NCBI GenBank assembly: GCA_900552455.1
Contig: URZX01000011.1
Location: 1 to 64,000 of the forward strand
Direction of reading: 5' to 3'
DNA: 64,000 nucleotides
Source: an uncultured Peptococcaceae bacterium
GTDB taxonomy: Bacteria > Bacillota > Peptococcia > Peptococcales > Peptococcaceae
Shown: positions 52,419-61,489 of the stretch, one piece after another
How positions within the stretch are numbered: the first letter of the stretch is position 1
Layout: the number at the start of each line of letters is the position of its first letter
Translations under genes and position numbers: made by a program
The notes under the pieces: model-generated
What the model saw: only the letters and a program-made list of their open reading frames with translations
What the model was told of the DNA's origin: nothing
Database searches by the model: none

Positions 52419-53741
52419 TTATTTCTGCCGTTCGGCACCACGCAGATATTTCTGTTTCGTGTAGATGCCATAATGGCCGCTGACCAGAAAAGCGACAATG
52501 GCGACCAGCGCAAAAAACGGCATGCCCTGCGCGCCGAAAACCTCGACGCCGATAAAAAGCGGCGCGAACATCGTCTTCGTGGCTGCGCCAAAAACAGCGA
52601 CGCTGCCCATGGCTGCAAAAAGCGCCACCGGAAGTCCCAACGAAAGCGCCAGAAAGGAGCCAAGGGTTGCGCCGATGACAAAGAGCGGCGTCAGTTCCCC
52701 GCCCTGAAAACCGCAGGCCAGCGTGATCGCTGTGAGCGTGAGCTTTGCGAGCCAGTCGTACCAGTAAATGTCTCCGCCAGTAAACGCCCCCGCGAAAAGG
52801 CCGTCGCTGAGACCGGAATAACGGCCATCCCAGGCAAACAGAAAAACGATCGCGAGCAGGCTGCCGATGATGAAGATGCGCAGTCGCGGATCGTCAATGA
52901 GCAACGCGAAATACACACGCAGGTGGTTGAGCATCCAGGAAAATCCCCAGCCAACGATCCCGAAGACAAGTCCCGCGAGGATTGTTAGCAGCATAAACCG
53001 GCCGCTCATATCCGGCACGGGTCCGATCGGCATGGCCATCGCGTGCAGACCGAGCGCGCGCGCCGTATAAGACGCGGTATACGCAGCGATGAGCGCTGGC
53101 GCCAGCGCGTCGTAGTAGATCGAGCCGACGACCATCACCTCCAGCGCAAAGAATGTGGCGGCGATCGGCGTCCCAAACAGACCAGCGAAGCCAGCAGCCA
53201 TGCCGCTGGCAAGAATGATGTGGCGCTCGAGACTGGCTGGCGCAATGCGCGCAAACTGCATCGACAGCGTCGCGCCGATCTGTACTGCCACCCCCTCACG
53301 CCCTGCGCTGCCGCCGAAAAGATGTGTCATCCAGGTGGAAAAGATCGTCAGCGGCACCATGCGCAGCGGGATCGAGCCTTCCTTGCCGAGCCCGACATCA
53401 AAAACCAGCCCCATGCCACGTTGGGCGCGTCCGCCCCAGTGCATGTTCACGCTCATGATCACAAGTCCGGCAACGCCGAGAAAAGGCACAAACCAGAAAA
53501 GATGCTCCGCGCGAAATTCGTTCAGCCAGAGCAGGCCATGGCCAAACACCGCCGTCACCACACCGACGACAGCGCCGATCGCCACAGCCAGCACGCTGTA
53601 GCAGGTGTAGCGCTTCACCAGCTGCCACAGCGCTCGCCACTGAAATTTTTCCAGCGAGCTGCTGCTGCGTCCGGCGTCTCGCTGAAACGTTCGCGCGCGG
53701 CGCACGAGCGAGCGCCAGAAGCGCGCGCCAAATTCTTTCAT
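52419..53741 (-). CDS. CLC-family transporter resembling CLC-F fluoride/proton antiporters
   Basis: A 440-residue CLC membrane protein with about 10 or more helices. The gating-glutamate motif is GREGVAVQIGA. Where chloride CLCs have GSGIP, this protein has GMGLV, with Met replacing the chloride-coordinating Ser. The later filter reads GFQGGELTPLFVIGA instead of GxFxP, and the C-terminal segment is SGHYGIYTKQ. From memory of characterised CLC-F proteins, the Ser-to-Met change and intact Glu favour fluoride export. The ATG at 53741 is 9 bases from GGAGGAGG; the frame is open to 53783. No fluoride riboswitch was recognised upstream. Confidence 0.88.
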   Translation of the reverse strand: MKEFGARFWRSLVRRARTFQRDAGRSSSSLEKFQWRALWQLVKRYTCYSVLAVAIGAVVGVVTAVFGHGLLWLNEFRAEHLFWFVPFLGVAGLVIMSVNMHWGGRAQRGMGLVFDVGLGKEGSIPLRMVPLTIFSTWMTHLFGGSAGREGVAVQIGATLSMQFARIAPASLERHIILASGMAAGFAGLFGTPIAATFFALEVMVVGSIYYDALAPALIAAYTASYTARALGLHAMAMPIGPVPDMSGRFMLLTILAGLVFGIVGWGFSWMLNHLRVYFALLIDDPRLRIFIIGSLLAIVFLFAWDGRYSGLSDGLFAGAFTGGDIYWYDWLAKLTLTAITLACGFQGGELTPLFVIGATLGSFLALSLGLPVALFAAMGSVAVFGAATKTMFAPLFIGVEVFGAQGMPFFALVAIVAFLVSGHYGIYTKQKYLRGAERQK

Positions 53742-53773
53742 CTCAATAAACCTCCTCCATTCAAACTGTTTCC

Positions 53774-53802
53774 ATTCTACCACGGCCTTAATCCTGCGAC
53801 AA
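53774..53802 (-). promoter_or_regulatory. Promoter of the CLC-type transporter gene
   Basis: The minus strand has -35 TTGTCG (53797-53802), a 17-base spacer and -10 TAGAAT (53774-53779). It is divergent from the galU promoter. Confidence 0.55.
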
Positions 53803-53815
53803 GCGTGCCAATGGC

Positions 53816-53845
53816 TTTACACCGGTAAATTCCTAGTGATATAAT
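53816..53845 (+). promoter_or_regulatory. Promoter of galU
   Basis: -35 TTTACA (53816-53821), an 18-base spacer and a perfect -10 TATAAT (53840-53845), 36 bases before the ATG. Confidence 0.65.
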
Positions 53846-53881
53846 AGCAGCATGACTTTACGAACCCATCGGAGGATCATC

Positions 53882-54760
53882 ATGAAAAAAATAAAGAAAG
53901 CCGTCATTCCGGCAGCTGGTCTCGGCACACGATTTTTGCCGGTGACCAAAGCCATTCCTAAAGAGCTTTTGCCGATCGTCGACGTGCCAACCCTCGAGAT
54001 CATTCTCGAAGAGGCTGCTGCCAGCGGCATTGAAGAAGTGCTGCTCGTGGTGAGCGAGAAGAAGCAAGCCATCCGCGATCATTTTGCACCGGCTGCTGAG
54101 CTCGAAGCATTTCTCCACGCCCACGGCAAGGACGCACTGGCCGATCGCATCAAAGACATTCCAAACATTGTGAAGCTCTCCTATATTGTGCAGGAAGAGC
54201 CACGCGGTCTTGGCCACGCTGTCTCGCTGGCGCGCGATTTTGCCGCCGGTGAACCGATCGCTGTGCTCCTCGGCGACGATGTCGTCGCTGCTGAACCACC
54301 AGCGCTGGCCCAACTCATTCACGTCTACGAAAACTGCGGCGCTTCCGTTATCGGCGTGCAGCCGGTGGCAGAATCTGTCATCCATAAATATGGCATCGTC
54401 GCACCGGCCGAAGCTGTCTCTGGCGACCATTGCCGCATCCAGAGCCTCGTCGAAAAGCCAGCGGCTGCTGATGCGCCAAGCAACCTCGCCATTTTAGGCC
54501 GCTACATCATCACGCCGCCGATCTTCGACATTCTCGCTGAGACAGCGCCGGGAAAAGGCGGCGAGATCCAGCTCACCGACGCCCTTAACACACTGGCTGC
54601 GCAGGAATCCATGCAGGCCTGCATTTTCAGCGGCCGCCGCTACGACGTCGGCGACCAGCTCGGCTTCATCGAAGCCAACATCGAATTTGGTCTGCGCCGC
54701 GACGATATTGGCGCCGCCCTCGCTGATTATTTGAAGGAACTGGTGAAAACATTCAACTAA
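53882..54760 (+). CDS. galU: UTP-glucose-1-phosphate uridylyltransferase
   Basis: A 292-residue nucleotidyltransferase that makes UDP-glucose for glycolipids and surface polysaccharides. The nucleotide-binding signature AAGLGTRFLPVTKAIPKE is at residues 8-25, with EEPRGLGHAVSLA and VLLGDDVV following; the Lys of EKPA and GEIQLTDAL complete the active site. The ATG at 53882 has CGGAGG 6 bases upstream; an in-frame ATG at 53852 would sit almost on the -10 box. The rarA gene begins 33 bases later in the same direction. Confidence 0.96.
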   Translation: MKKIKKAVIPAAGLGTRFLPVTKAIPKELLPIVDVPTLEIILEEAAASGIEEVLLVVSEKKQAIRDHFAPAAELEAFLHAHGKDALADRIKDIPNIVKLSYIVQEEPRGLGHAVSLARDFAAGEPIAVLLGDDVVAAEPPALAQLIHVYENCGASVIGVQPVAESVIHKYGIVAPAEAVSGDHCRIQSLVEKPAAADAPSNLAILGRYIITPPIFDILAETAPGKGGEIQLTDALNTLAAQESMQACIFSGRRYDVGDQLGFIEANIEFGLRRDDIGAALADYLKELVKTFN

Positions 54761-54793
54761 TCGGCACGATCCAGACAAAGAAAGGTGATGGAT

Positions 54794-56224
54794 ATGTCTG
54801 ATCAAATGAATCTGTTTTCCGCCGCTGCCAGCGCCGGCGGCCATTCACACGCACCGCTGGCCGACCGCATGCGGCCGCAAACCCTCGACGAGATCGTCGG
54901 TCAGGATGCGCTCATCGGCAAAGGAAAATTGCTGCGCCGCGCCATCGAGACAAACCGCCTCTCCTCGATCATCCTCTGGGGCAGCGCCGGCTGCGGCAAA
55001 ACAACCCTCGCTTCTGTCATCGCAAAAGTGACGAAGCGTCCCTTTGCACGCCTCAACGCCGTCACTGAAGGATTACCGGAATTGCGCAAGCTGATCAAAA
55101 AAGCCGAAGAAGAGCAGCAGCTTTACGGCCGCCAGACCATTCTCTTCATCGACGAAGTGCATCGCTTCAACAAAGCGCAGCAGGACGGGCTCCTGCCATC
55201 TGTTGAAAACGGCACCATCATCCTCATCGGCGCCACCACTCAGAATCCATATTTCAGCATCAACCGCGCCCTGCTCTCGCGCTCGCTGATCTTCCAGCTG
55301 CAGCCGCTCACGAAAGCCGACATCACCAGCCTGATGCAGCGCGCGCTCACCGATCGCGAGCGCGGCCTCGGTGCCTACCACGTCGAGATCAGCGAAGAAG
55401 CCCTCGACCATTTCGCGAATTTTTCTCAGGGCGACGCCCGCATGGCGCTGAATGCCCTGGAGCTTTCCGTGCTCTCAAGCCCGGCAGACGAAAATGGTAC
55501 CATCCACGTCGATCTCGCCGTCGCCGAGGAAAGCATCCAGCGTCCAGCAGTGAGCTACGACGGCACCGGCGACGAACATTACGATATCATCTCCGCTTTC
55601 ATCAAAAGCATGCGCGGTAGCGATGTCGACGCTGCCCTCTATTATCTCGCGCGCATGCTCGACGCCGGCGAAGATCCGCTCTTCATCGCTCGCCGCATCG
55701 TCATCCTCTCCTGCGAAGACATCGGCATGGCCGATCCACAGGCGCTGGTGATCGCGCAGAGCGCCGCCGACGCGCTGCAATTCGTAGGCATGCCAGAAGG
55801 TCGCATCATCCTCGGCCAGGCTGTCACCTACATGGCCTCCGCGCCGAAGAGCAACTGTGCCTACATGGGCATTGAGCGCGCGCTGGCCGACGTGCGCCAC
55901 GGCAAAAACGGCGCCGTGCCAAAGCACCTGCGCGACAGCCATTATCCCGGCGCAAAAGAACTCGGCCACGGCATCGGCTACAAATATCCACACGATTATC
56001 CAATGCACCAGGTTGAGCAGCAATATCTGCCGGATAATCTGGTCGGCACCAGATATTATTTTGAAGACGATACCGTCACCGCGAGAAAAATCGGAGACGC
56101 CACCTGCTCTGCGCACAAACATAGGAGCGAAGCCAACACCATCGCCGCGCACCAGAGCGAAGACGATACCGTCACCGCAAGGAAAATCGGAGATGCCTAC
56201 AAGAAAGGACCTGCTCATGAGTAA
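54794..56224 (+). CDS. rarA: Replication-associated recombination ATPase RarA (MgsA) with C-terminal duplication
   Basis: A 476-residue AAA+ ATPase related to clamp loaders that acts at stalled replication forks. Walker A is GSAGCGKTT, Walker [10 protein letters not shown], sensor 1 GATTQNP, and the C-terminal tetramerisation domain includes [19 protein letters not shown]. Family members usually end soon after this point. Here about 45 extra residues follow, with the 13-residue block [13 protein letters not shown] present twice, 32 codons apart. The ATG at 54794 is 8 bases after AAGG; ATGs at 54785 and 54788 are possible. The gene overlaps mnmA by 8 bases. Confidence 0.94.
   Translation: MSDQMNLFSAAASAGGHSHAPLADRMRPQTLDEIVGQDALIGKGKLLRRAIETNRLSSIILWGSAGCGKTTLASVIAKVTKRPFARLNAVTEGLPELRKLIKKAEEEQQLYGRQTILFIDEVHRFNKAQQDGLLPSVENGTIILIGATTQNPYFSINRALLSRSLIFQLQPLTKADITSLMQRALTDRERGLGAYHVEISEEALDHFANFSQGDARMALNALELSVLSSPADENGTIHVDLAVAEESIQRPAVSYDGTGDEHYDIISAFIKSMRGSDVDAALYYLARMLDAGEDPLFIARRIVILSCEDIGMADPQALVIAQSAADALQFVGMPEGRIILGQAVTYMASAPKSNCAYMGIERALADVRHGKNGAVPKHLRDSHYPGAKELGHGIGYKYPHDYPMHQVEQQYLPDNLVGTRYYFEDDTVTARKIGDATCSAHKHRSEANTIAAHQSEDDTVTARKIGDAYKKGPAHE
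56063..56197. repeat. In-frame direct repeat at the 3' end of rarA
   Basis: A 39-base unit at 56063-56101 recurs at 56159-56197, a period of 96 bases. The copies differ at three positions, all synonymous (GCG/GCA, AGA/AGG, GAC/GAT). Confidence 0.85.
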
Positions 56225-57263
56225 AGTTGCCCTCGGACTCAGCGGCGGTGTTGACAGCTCCGTCGCCGTCCATCTTTTGCAAGCAGCTGGCCACGAAGTG
56301 GTCGGCATCCACATGCGTCTCGTGCCTGAAAGCGGCCGCGACAGCCAGGCTGCCGCAGACGCGCGCCGTGTGGCGGAACAATTCGGCATCGATTTTCACA
56401 TCCTCGACGCCCGTGAAGCCTTTGCCCACGAAGTGATGCAGCCGTTCGCCGATGCCTATCTGCGTGGTCAGACACCGAATCCCTGCGTGCGCTGCAATGC
56501 ACAGATCAAATTCGGCGTGCTCTGGCAGGAAGCACAGCGGCTCGGCTGCGACAAGCTTGCGACCGGTCACTATGTGCGCATCCTCCACGACGAAAATGGC
56601 GACGCCCTCAGTTGCGCCGTCGATGCCGTCAAGGATCAGTCCTATTTTCTCTGGGGCATTCCGCGCGAAATGCTCGCGCACATTCTCTGCCCACTTGGCG
56701 ATCACACCAAGGAAGAAGCGCGCGCCATTGCCGCTTCCCTCGGGCTCATCACCGCCGGTAAAAAAGAATCTCAGGAAATCTGCTTCATCCCTGGCGACGA
56801 CTATGCCGCTTTTCTCCAGGATTTTTGTCCGGACAAGCTGCCTGGCGCAGGCCGTTTCATCGACGCCGACGGAAACACCCTCGGCGAACACAACGGCGCC
56901 TGGCGCTACACCATCGGCCAACGCCGGGGACTCGGCCTCGCTCTCGGCTATCCCGCGTACGTCACCGCCACCGATCCCGTCCAGAACACCGTCAGCGTCG
57001 GCACAAACGACACCCTTTTCGCAAACGGCCTCATCGCCACCGGCGTGAACCTGCTTGCGCCGGATGCGCAGAGTGGCCGCGCCCGCATCAAGATCCGCTC
57101 CCGCGACCGCGGCACGCCGGGCAGCTGGCAGCTCGATGGCGATCGTCTCAGCGTGCAGTTTAACGAGCCCGTGCGCGCGATCACCCCCGGGCAAAGCGTC
57201 GTCCTCTACGACGGTGACCGCGTCATCGGCGGCGGCATCATCCAGCACGCAGTACATTTATGA
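56217..57263 (+). CDS. mnmA: tRNA 2-thiouridine(34) synthase
   Basis: A 348-residue PP-loop thiolase (MnmA/TrmU) that thiolates U34 of Lys, Glu and Gln tRNAs. The ATP-binding PP-loop is GLSGGVDSSVAV at residues 7-18. The two catalytic cysteines lie in NPCVRCNAQIKFG (with an extra Cys two residues on the N side) and QEICFIPGDD. The tRNA-binding segment TGHYVRI and the C-terminal beta-barrel (QRRGLGLALGYPAYV) are present. ATG at 56217 follows AAAGGA and overlaps the rarA end by 8 bases. Confidence 0.96.
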   Translation: MSKVALGLSGGVDSSVAVHLLQAAGHEVVGIHMRLVPESGRDSQAAADARRVAEQFGIDFHILDAREAFAHEVMQPFADAYLRGQTPNPCVRCNAQIKFGVLWQEAQRLGCDKLATGHYVRILHDENGDALSCAVDAVKDQSYFLWGIPREMLAHILCPLGDHTKEEARAIAASLGLITAGKKESQEICFIPGDDYAAFLQDFCPDKLPGAGRFIDADGNTLGEHNGAWRYTIGQRRGLGLALGYPAYVTATDPVQNTVSVGTNDTLFANGLIATGVNLLAPDAQSGRARIKIRSRDRGTPGSWQLDGDRLSVQFNEPVRAITPGQSVVLYDGDRVIGGGIIQHAVHL

Positions 57264-57279
57264 TATGAAAGGAACTTCT

Positions 57280-58938
57280 ATGATAACAAGCGAACAAAAA
57301 GAGGAGCTCTACCGCTTTCTCTGTAAAAAGATCAATTACGGCGTCCATCCCATCAACGACATCGCCCAGCTTCTGGCAGACAACCACATCTCCAGCCGCG
57401 ACTTCGGCTACGGCCGTCTCAAGACCATGCTGCGCGATATCCCAGAATTTCTGAACCTGCTGCCGCCGGAAACCGGCAGCGAGGAAATGCGTGTACGTTT
57501 TTCCATCTGGCAGCCGCCAAAAGCCGCCAAGCCAAAGCAAAAACAACCACAAAAGCAGCAGCCAAAAGCACCGCAGAAAACCAAAACCGTCGTGCTCGCC
57601 GGCAAAACCCGCCGTGCCCGCGCTGTATCCCAGGGACATGCCGCCGCAAAGTCAAAAACCGGCACCACACCGCATCAGTCCCTCACGCCAAAGCTGCCGG
57701 AGCCGCCAGAATCGCTGCTCGCTCACACCCAGCTCGACAGCCACATGCTGCATCTCCTCGCTCTCAAGACAGGTCGTGTCCAGGCCTCGTTGCCAGGGCT
57801 CCTCGAATCGAGCTACCAGCAGGCCAAAGCCTCCTCTACTTTAGATTATTCCCGAGATAAGATTGGGTTCCGTCTCGACGTGCCGGCGAAAAACGGCAAG
57901 CCGATCTATCTCACCTTTAAGCGTCCGCCAAAAAACGCAGGACACCTCGCGCCGTTTGCCCTCATTTATATCGACGACAACGACGCGCCATCCTCCAATC
58001 TCGAGGTCAACAAGATCAAAGGCGACAATCCCGCGCAAGCCCTCGAAACCTTCGCCTTTCTCGGCCGCTGGGAAGATTTTCTCCAATCCCTCGCCGATAT
58101 GGCCACGCCAGAAGACTGGGATTTTCCAAACGCTGAGAAAAAGAATTTCTACATCCTCAAAAAATACATCCAGTACACCTTCTACCGCATCCAGCTCGAA
58201 GGCAAGGTACTCCTAAGCCAGGATGGCCGACTCGCCGCTTTCAACACCGGCCTTGTCGACCGCCATTTTGACGAGATCTACGCCTGCTTTGTGCCAAACA
58301 CCGCCGGCGAATCGCCATGGCTCTTCAAAGAATTCTGCATCGCCGGTCATTTCGGCATGGGCAAACAGCTCGTGCAGAATTTCAATCCGCTGCCGCAGCC
58401 AGCCACTTATTTTCTCCACCAAGGCGATCTGCTCTTCGATCTCACCCAGGAGATCCACTGCGACTACGAGCACATCCTCATCGAAAACATCGACCGCTTT
58501 CCGCTCTTCTATCTCAAGAGCCAGTTCTACGATCACAAGAAAGCGATGAAGATCTTGAGCGAGATCGAGCACGCCAAAGACGACAGTCAACGCGCACATC
58601 TTTTCAGCAAGATCCAGCGGCTTCTGGAAGACGACATGCTTCTCTACAACCGCCTGAAAAATCGCCTTGACGACGCCGTGCTGCTCTCACGCAAGGAAGT
58701 ACGCTGGAATTATCACACCGCCATCCCATCCTACTACCCATCGCGCAACACGATGAATTTCATGCTGCCGCTGCATCTGTCCAGCGACGACGCCGTCGAC
58801 ATCGTTCTCGTCGTCGAGCTCACGCCAGCCGGCAACTACCAGGGCCAGACCATTCTCACCTGCGATCAGGCCTATATTGATGCCCGTCTCGTCTGCAGCC
58901 TCAAGAGCCACTGGCTCGATCTGCGGACGATCGGATAA
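57280..58938 (+). CDS. DUF3825-domain protein with N-terminal LOTUS/OST-HTH-like domain
   Basis: A 552-residue protein. Residues about 1-65 resemble the LOTUS/OST-HTH fold, with the characteristic FGYGRLKTMLRDIPEFLNLL. A basic, Gln/Pro/Lys-rich linker follows (about 80-130, KQKQPQKQQPKAPQK and TRRARAV), then a large C-terminal region (about 185-552) that I match to DUF3825 (RWNYHTAIPSYYPSRN, MLPLHLSSDDAVDIVLVVEL). LOTUS domains bind RNA, including G-quadruplexes, so a role in RNA handling is inferred. ATG at 57280 follows AAAGGA; an ATG at 57265 is in frame. It lies 16 bases after mnmA, so it may be linked to tRNA modification. Confidence 0.7.
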   Translation: MITSEQKEELYRFLCKKINYGVHPINDIAQLLADNHISSRDFGYGRLKTMLRDIPEFLNLLPPETGSEEMRVRFSIWQPPKAAKPKQKQPQKQQPKAPQKTKTVVLAGKTRRARAVSQGHAAAKSKTGTTPHQSLTPKLPEPPESLLAHTQLDSHMLHLLALKTGRVQASLPGLLESSYQQAKASSTLDYSRDKIGFRLDVPAKNGKPIYLTFKRPPKNAGHLAPFALIYIDDNDAPSSNLEVNKIKGDNPAQALETFAFLGRWEDFLQSLADMATPEDWDFPNAEKKNFYILKKYIQYTFYRIQLEGKVLLSQDGRLAAFNTGLVDRHFDEIYACFVPNTAGESPWLFKEFCIAGHFGMGKQLVQNFNPLPQPATYFLHQGDLLFDLTQEIHCDYEHILIENIDRFPLFYLKSQFYDHKKAMKILSEIEHAKDDSQRAHLFSKIQRLLEDDMLLYNRLKNRLDDAVLLSRKEVRWNYHTAIPSYYPSRNTMNFMLPLHLSSDDAVDIVLVVELTPAGNYQGQTILTCDQAYIDARLVCSLKSHWLDLRTIG

Positions 58939-58983
58939 AGTCGCCCGTTGCAAAAGGAATTTACAAACTGAAAGGGGAAACCA

Positions 58984-60357
58984 ATGTCCACCAAACCACA
59001 ACCGAATATGCTGATCAAGCTCTTCCCGCTCCTTGGCGAAAAGAGCGTCAATCTGCGCACCGAGCTTCTCGCCGGACTCACCACCTTCCTGACCATGGCC
59101 TATATCATTGCCATCAATCCGAGCATTCTCTCGGAAGCAGGAATGGACGCCGGCGCGCTCGTCACAGGCACCTGTCTGGCTGCTGCGCTTGGCTGTTTTC
59201 TCATGGGCTTCATCGCCAATCTGCCATTCGGCCTGGCCAGCGGCATGGGACTCAACGCATTCTTCGCCTACAGCGTTGTGCTCGCTTATGACATCCCATG
59301 GCAGGTCGCGCTGACCGCCGTCTTTGTCGAAGGCATCATCTTCATCCTGCTCACCGCCTGCAAAGTGCGTGAAGCCGTCGTCAATGCCATTCCGCTCAAT
59401 ATGAAGCTCGCCGTCACCGGCGGTATCGGCCTTTTCATCGCTTTTCTCGGGCTCATCAACGGCGGCATCGTTGTCGGCGACGACGCCACCCTCGTCGGAC
59501 TGAACCATTTTGCGCTGCCAGCCGTCATCACCTGCTTTGGCGTCGTCGTCATCGCCGCTCTTGACAAGCGCGGCGTGCGCGGCTCCATCCTCATCGGCAT
59601 CGTCCTTTGCTCCCTCGTCGCCTGGGGCTACGCCCTGATCGCGCCGGAAGCAGCAGCCGCCCTTGGCATCACCCTGCCAGATGGCATCATCCGCTTCGAA
59701 TCTGTTGCACCGATCGCCGGTAAGATCGATTTCGGTTATCTGCTCCATCCTGAGCAGCTCTCGAATTTCATCGTCATCATGCTGACCTTCCTCTTCGTCG
59801 ATTTCTTCGACACCGTCGGCACCCTCGTCGGCGTCTGCTCCAAAGCAGGCATGCTCGATGAAAACGGCAATGTACCAAACGCCGGCCGCGCACTCATGGC
59901 TGACGCCCTCGCAACCACCGCTGGTGCCTGCCTCGGCGTTTCCACCGTCACAACCTACGTAGAAAGCTCCACCGGCGTCAGCGTTGGCGGCCGCAGCGGC
60001 TACACCGCCGTCACCGTCGGCGTGCTCTTCCTCGCCGCCATGTTTTTCTCGCCGCTCTTCATCGCCATCCCAAGCTGTGCCACCGCGCCAGCACTGATCT
60101 ACGTCGGCTATCTCATGCTCAGCGCAGTTAAAGACATCGACTTCGCCAACATCACTGAGGGCCTGCCAGCGTTCGTCACCATCCTCGCCATGCCGCTCAC
60201 TTACTCCATCGGCGACGGCCTCACCCTCGGCGTTCTCAGCTACGTTTTCGTCAACCTCATCTACAACCTCTTCGCACCAGCCGACAAACGCAAAAAAGTC
60301 TCGATCGTCATGATCGTCCTCGCCGTGCTGTTTATTTTGAAGCTGATCTTTATCTAA
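58984..60357 (+). CDS. NCS2/AzgA-family purine permease
   Basis: A 457-residue transporter with about 13 helices, of the AzgA-like branch that imports hypoxanthine, guanine or adenine with protons. It opens with LRTELLAGLTTFLTMAYII and contains GFIANLPFGLASGMGLNAFF and FLFVDFFDTVGTLVGV, the substrate-site segments. Length is usual. ATG follows GAAAGGGGAAACC. It follows the DUF3825 gene by 45 bases and ends at a strong bidirectional terminator. Confidence 0.94.
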   Translation: MSTKPQPNMLIKLFPLLGEKSVNLRTELLAGLTTFLTMAYIIAINPSILSEAGMDAGALVTGTCLAAALGCFLMGFIANLPFGLASGMGLNAFFAYSVVLAYDIPWQVALTAVFVEGIIFILLTACKVREAVVNAIPLNMKLAVTGGIGLFIAFLGLINGGIVVGDDATLVGLNHFALPAVITCFGVVVIAALDKRGVRGSILIGIVLCSLVAWGYALIAPEAAAALGITLPDGIIRFESVAPIAGKIDFGYLLHPEQLSNFIVIMLTFLFVDFFDTVGTLVGVCSKAGMLDENGNVPNAGRALMADALATTAGACLGVSTVTTYVESSTGVSVGGRSGYTAVTVGVLFLAAMFFSPLFIAIPSCATAPALIYVGYLMLSAVKDIDFANITEGLPAFVTILAMPLTYSIGDGLTLGVLSYVFVNLIYNLFAPADKRKKVSIVMIVLAVLFILKLIFI

Positions 60358-60359
60358 GA

Positions 60360-60408
60360 AAAATGGTACGCATCACGCAGATTTTCTCTGTATGATGCGT
60401 ACCATTTT
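60360..60408. terminator. Bidirectional terminator between the purine permease and acetyltransferase genes
   Basis: A perfect 16-base inverted repeat, AAAATGGTACGCATCA and its complement, with a 17-base loop lies between convergent genes. Confidence 0.9.
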
Positions 60409-60420
60409 CTCGTTTTGCCC

Positions 60421-60918
60421 TCACAGCTCCTTGATATAAAACCGATCCATCGTTGTGTGGATGGTCGGCACGGGCTGGGGGATGCTTTTGTAGCCGTGTT
60501 TTTCGTAGAGGGCGATGGCGACGCGCAGGCTGGTGTGAGTTTCGAGATAGAGTTTTTTGTAGCCAGCTGCTTTTGCGCCGCGCTCGACGGCTGCCATGAG
60601 CTCGTGGCTGTAGCCGCGGCCTTTCACTGTGTCATCAAGATAGAGCTTTTGCAGCTCAGCGCAATTTTCTACGCCGGGAAATTCTGCGTAGCCGACGCCG
60701 CCGATGACGGTGCCATTTTCATCGGCAGCGATATAATAGCGGCGACGCTGGGGCTCGGCGTTATAGAAATCGCTCAGATGATCGAGCTCTGGATCAAAAT
60801 ACGCCGTGCCGGGAATATCCAGATGTGCGGCGCGCAGATTGTCGCGAATGATAGCGGCGATCGCCGCGTCGTCGTCAGCGGTGATCGGGCGGATGATAAA
60901 TTTTCTCTGATTGTCCAT
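60421..60918 (-). CDS. GNAT-family N-acetyltransferase
   Basis: A 165-residue GNAT acetyltransferase. The acetyl-CoA motif A appears as LQKLYLDDTVKGRGYSHELM (Arg/Gln-x-x-Gly-x-Gly/Ala is read here as VKGRGYS), with the motif B segment LYLETHTSLRVAIALYEKHG. The acceptor substrate is not predictable. ATG follows CGAGAAGGAGAGG. It is the downstream partner of a small zinc-ribbon gene, 61 bases away, on the minus strand. Confidence 0.9.
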   Translation of the reverse strand: MDNQRKFIIRPITADDDAAIAAIIRDNLRAAHLDIPGTAYFDPELDHLSDFYNAEPQRRRYYIAADENGTVIGGVGYAEFPGVENCAELQKLYLDDTVKGRGYSHELMAAVERGAKAAGYKKLYLETHTSLRVAIALYEKHGYKSIPQPVPTIHTTMDRFYIKEL

Positions 60919-60979
60919 GGTGATCCTCTCCTTCTCGTTTGTCTTCTATTATAACGCACGCTGACGAAAAGCCGCAGCA

Positions 60980-61219
60980 TTATTTATTCCGTTTTGTCCC
61001 GTTGTAGAGAAAGGCGTTGGGATCCATTTTATAGAAAGTTCCTTTGTCGATGCCGATGGGGCGTTTGCAGTTTGGGCAGACGATCTTGTCGCCCTGCATT
61101 TCGACGGGCACGTACCATTTGCTGATGCGCGCTTTGTGGCAGCGCAGGACTTCGCCGTGGCCGATCTTGTCGTATTTCCAGAGTTTTGTTTTGCAGGTGG
61201 CGCAGCGGATGGTGAGCAT
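60980..61219 (-). CDS. Small zinc-ribbon protein
   Basis: A 79-residue protein with two CxxC knuckles, CATC near the N-terminus and CPNC near residue 49, plus a further Cys-His at RCHKARI. It is basic in the middle (HKARISKW) and at the C-terminus (GTKRNK), consistent with nucleic acid binding. I do not recognise a named family. The ATG at 61219 is 10 bases from AAAGGAG; the frame is open to 61285. Confidence 0.75.
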   Translation of the reverse strand: MLTIRCATCKTKLWKYDKIGHGEVLRCHKARISKWYVPVEMQGDKIVCPNCKRPIGIDKGTFYKMDPNAFLYNGTKRNK

Positions 61220-61321
61220 GAGCGATTGTCTCCTTTCTGAGTGTCCGGCAGCTGCGCACGAATAATTATAAACGCGTGGCTGCATATTTATAAAAAATTT
61301 GCCAAAAATATTCGTTGGCGC

Positions 61322-61350
61322 TTTACAACTGTCAGGAAATGTGATATTCT
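61322..61350 (+). promoter_or_regulatory. Promoter of the aro leader and operon
   Basis: -35 TTTACA (61322-61327), a 17-base spacer and -10 TATTCT (61345-61350). The predicted start is about 25 bases ahead of the leader peptide ATG. Confidence 0.6.
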
Positions 61351-61381
61351 TTAGAAAACTTTTACCACACAGGTGATGAAA

Positions 61382-61489
61382 ATGTCAACCAATACTGTTC
61401 TTCAGGCAACCCAATATTACTTTAGCTACTTTACCTTTACTGTTTTCAGTAAGGGTTATTTGGGTTATCCTGAAAACAGCACGATCTGA
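61382..61489 (+). CDS. Tyr/Phe-rich leader peptide of the aro operon
   Basis: A 35-residue leader peptide. ATG at 61382 is 6 bases after AGGTG (an in-frame ATG at 61376 abuts it), and TGA is at 61487. The core YYFSYFTFTVF (codons 12-22) and two further Tyr (26 and 29) give five Tyr and four Phe, with no Trp. Starvation for charged tRNA-Tyr or tRNA-Phe would stall the ribosome at 61415-61447, over the first arm of the next hairpin. It is the sensor of the attenuator that follows, ahead of DAHP synthase. Confidence 0.85.
   Translation: MSTNTVLQATQYYFSYFTFTVFSKGYLGYPENSTI

Noticed and set aside
53742..53850. Fluoride riboswitch ahead of the CLC-type gene
   Set aside because: I could not match the conserved crcB-motif segments in the short region between the divergent promoters. 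A covariance search would settle it.
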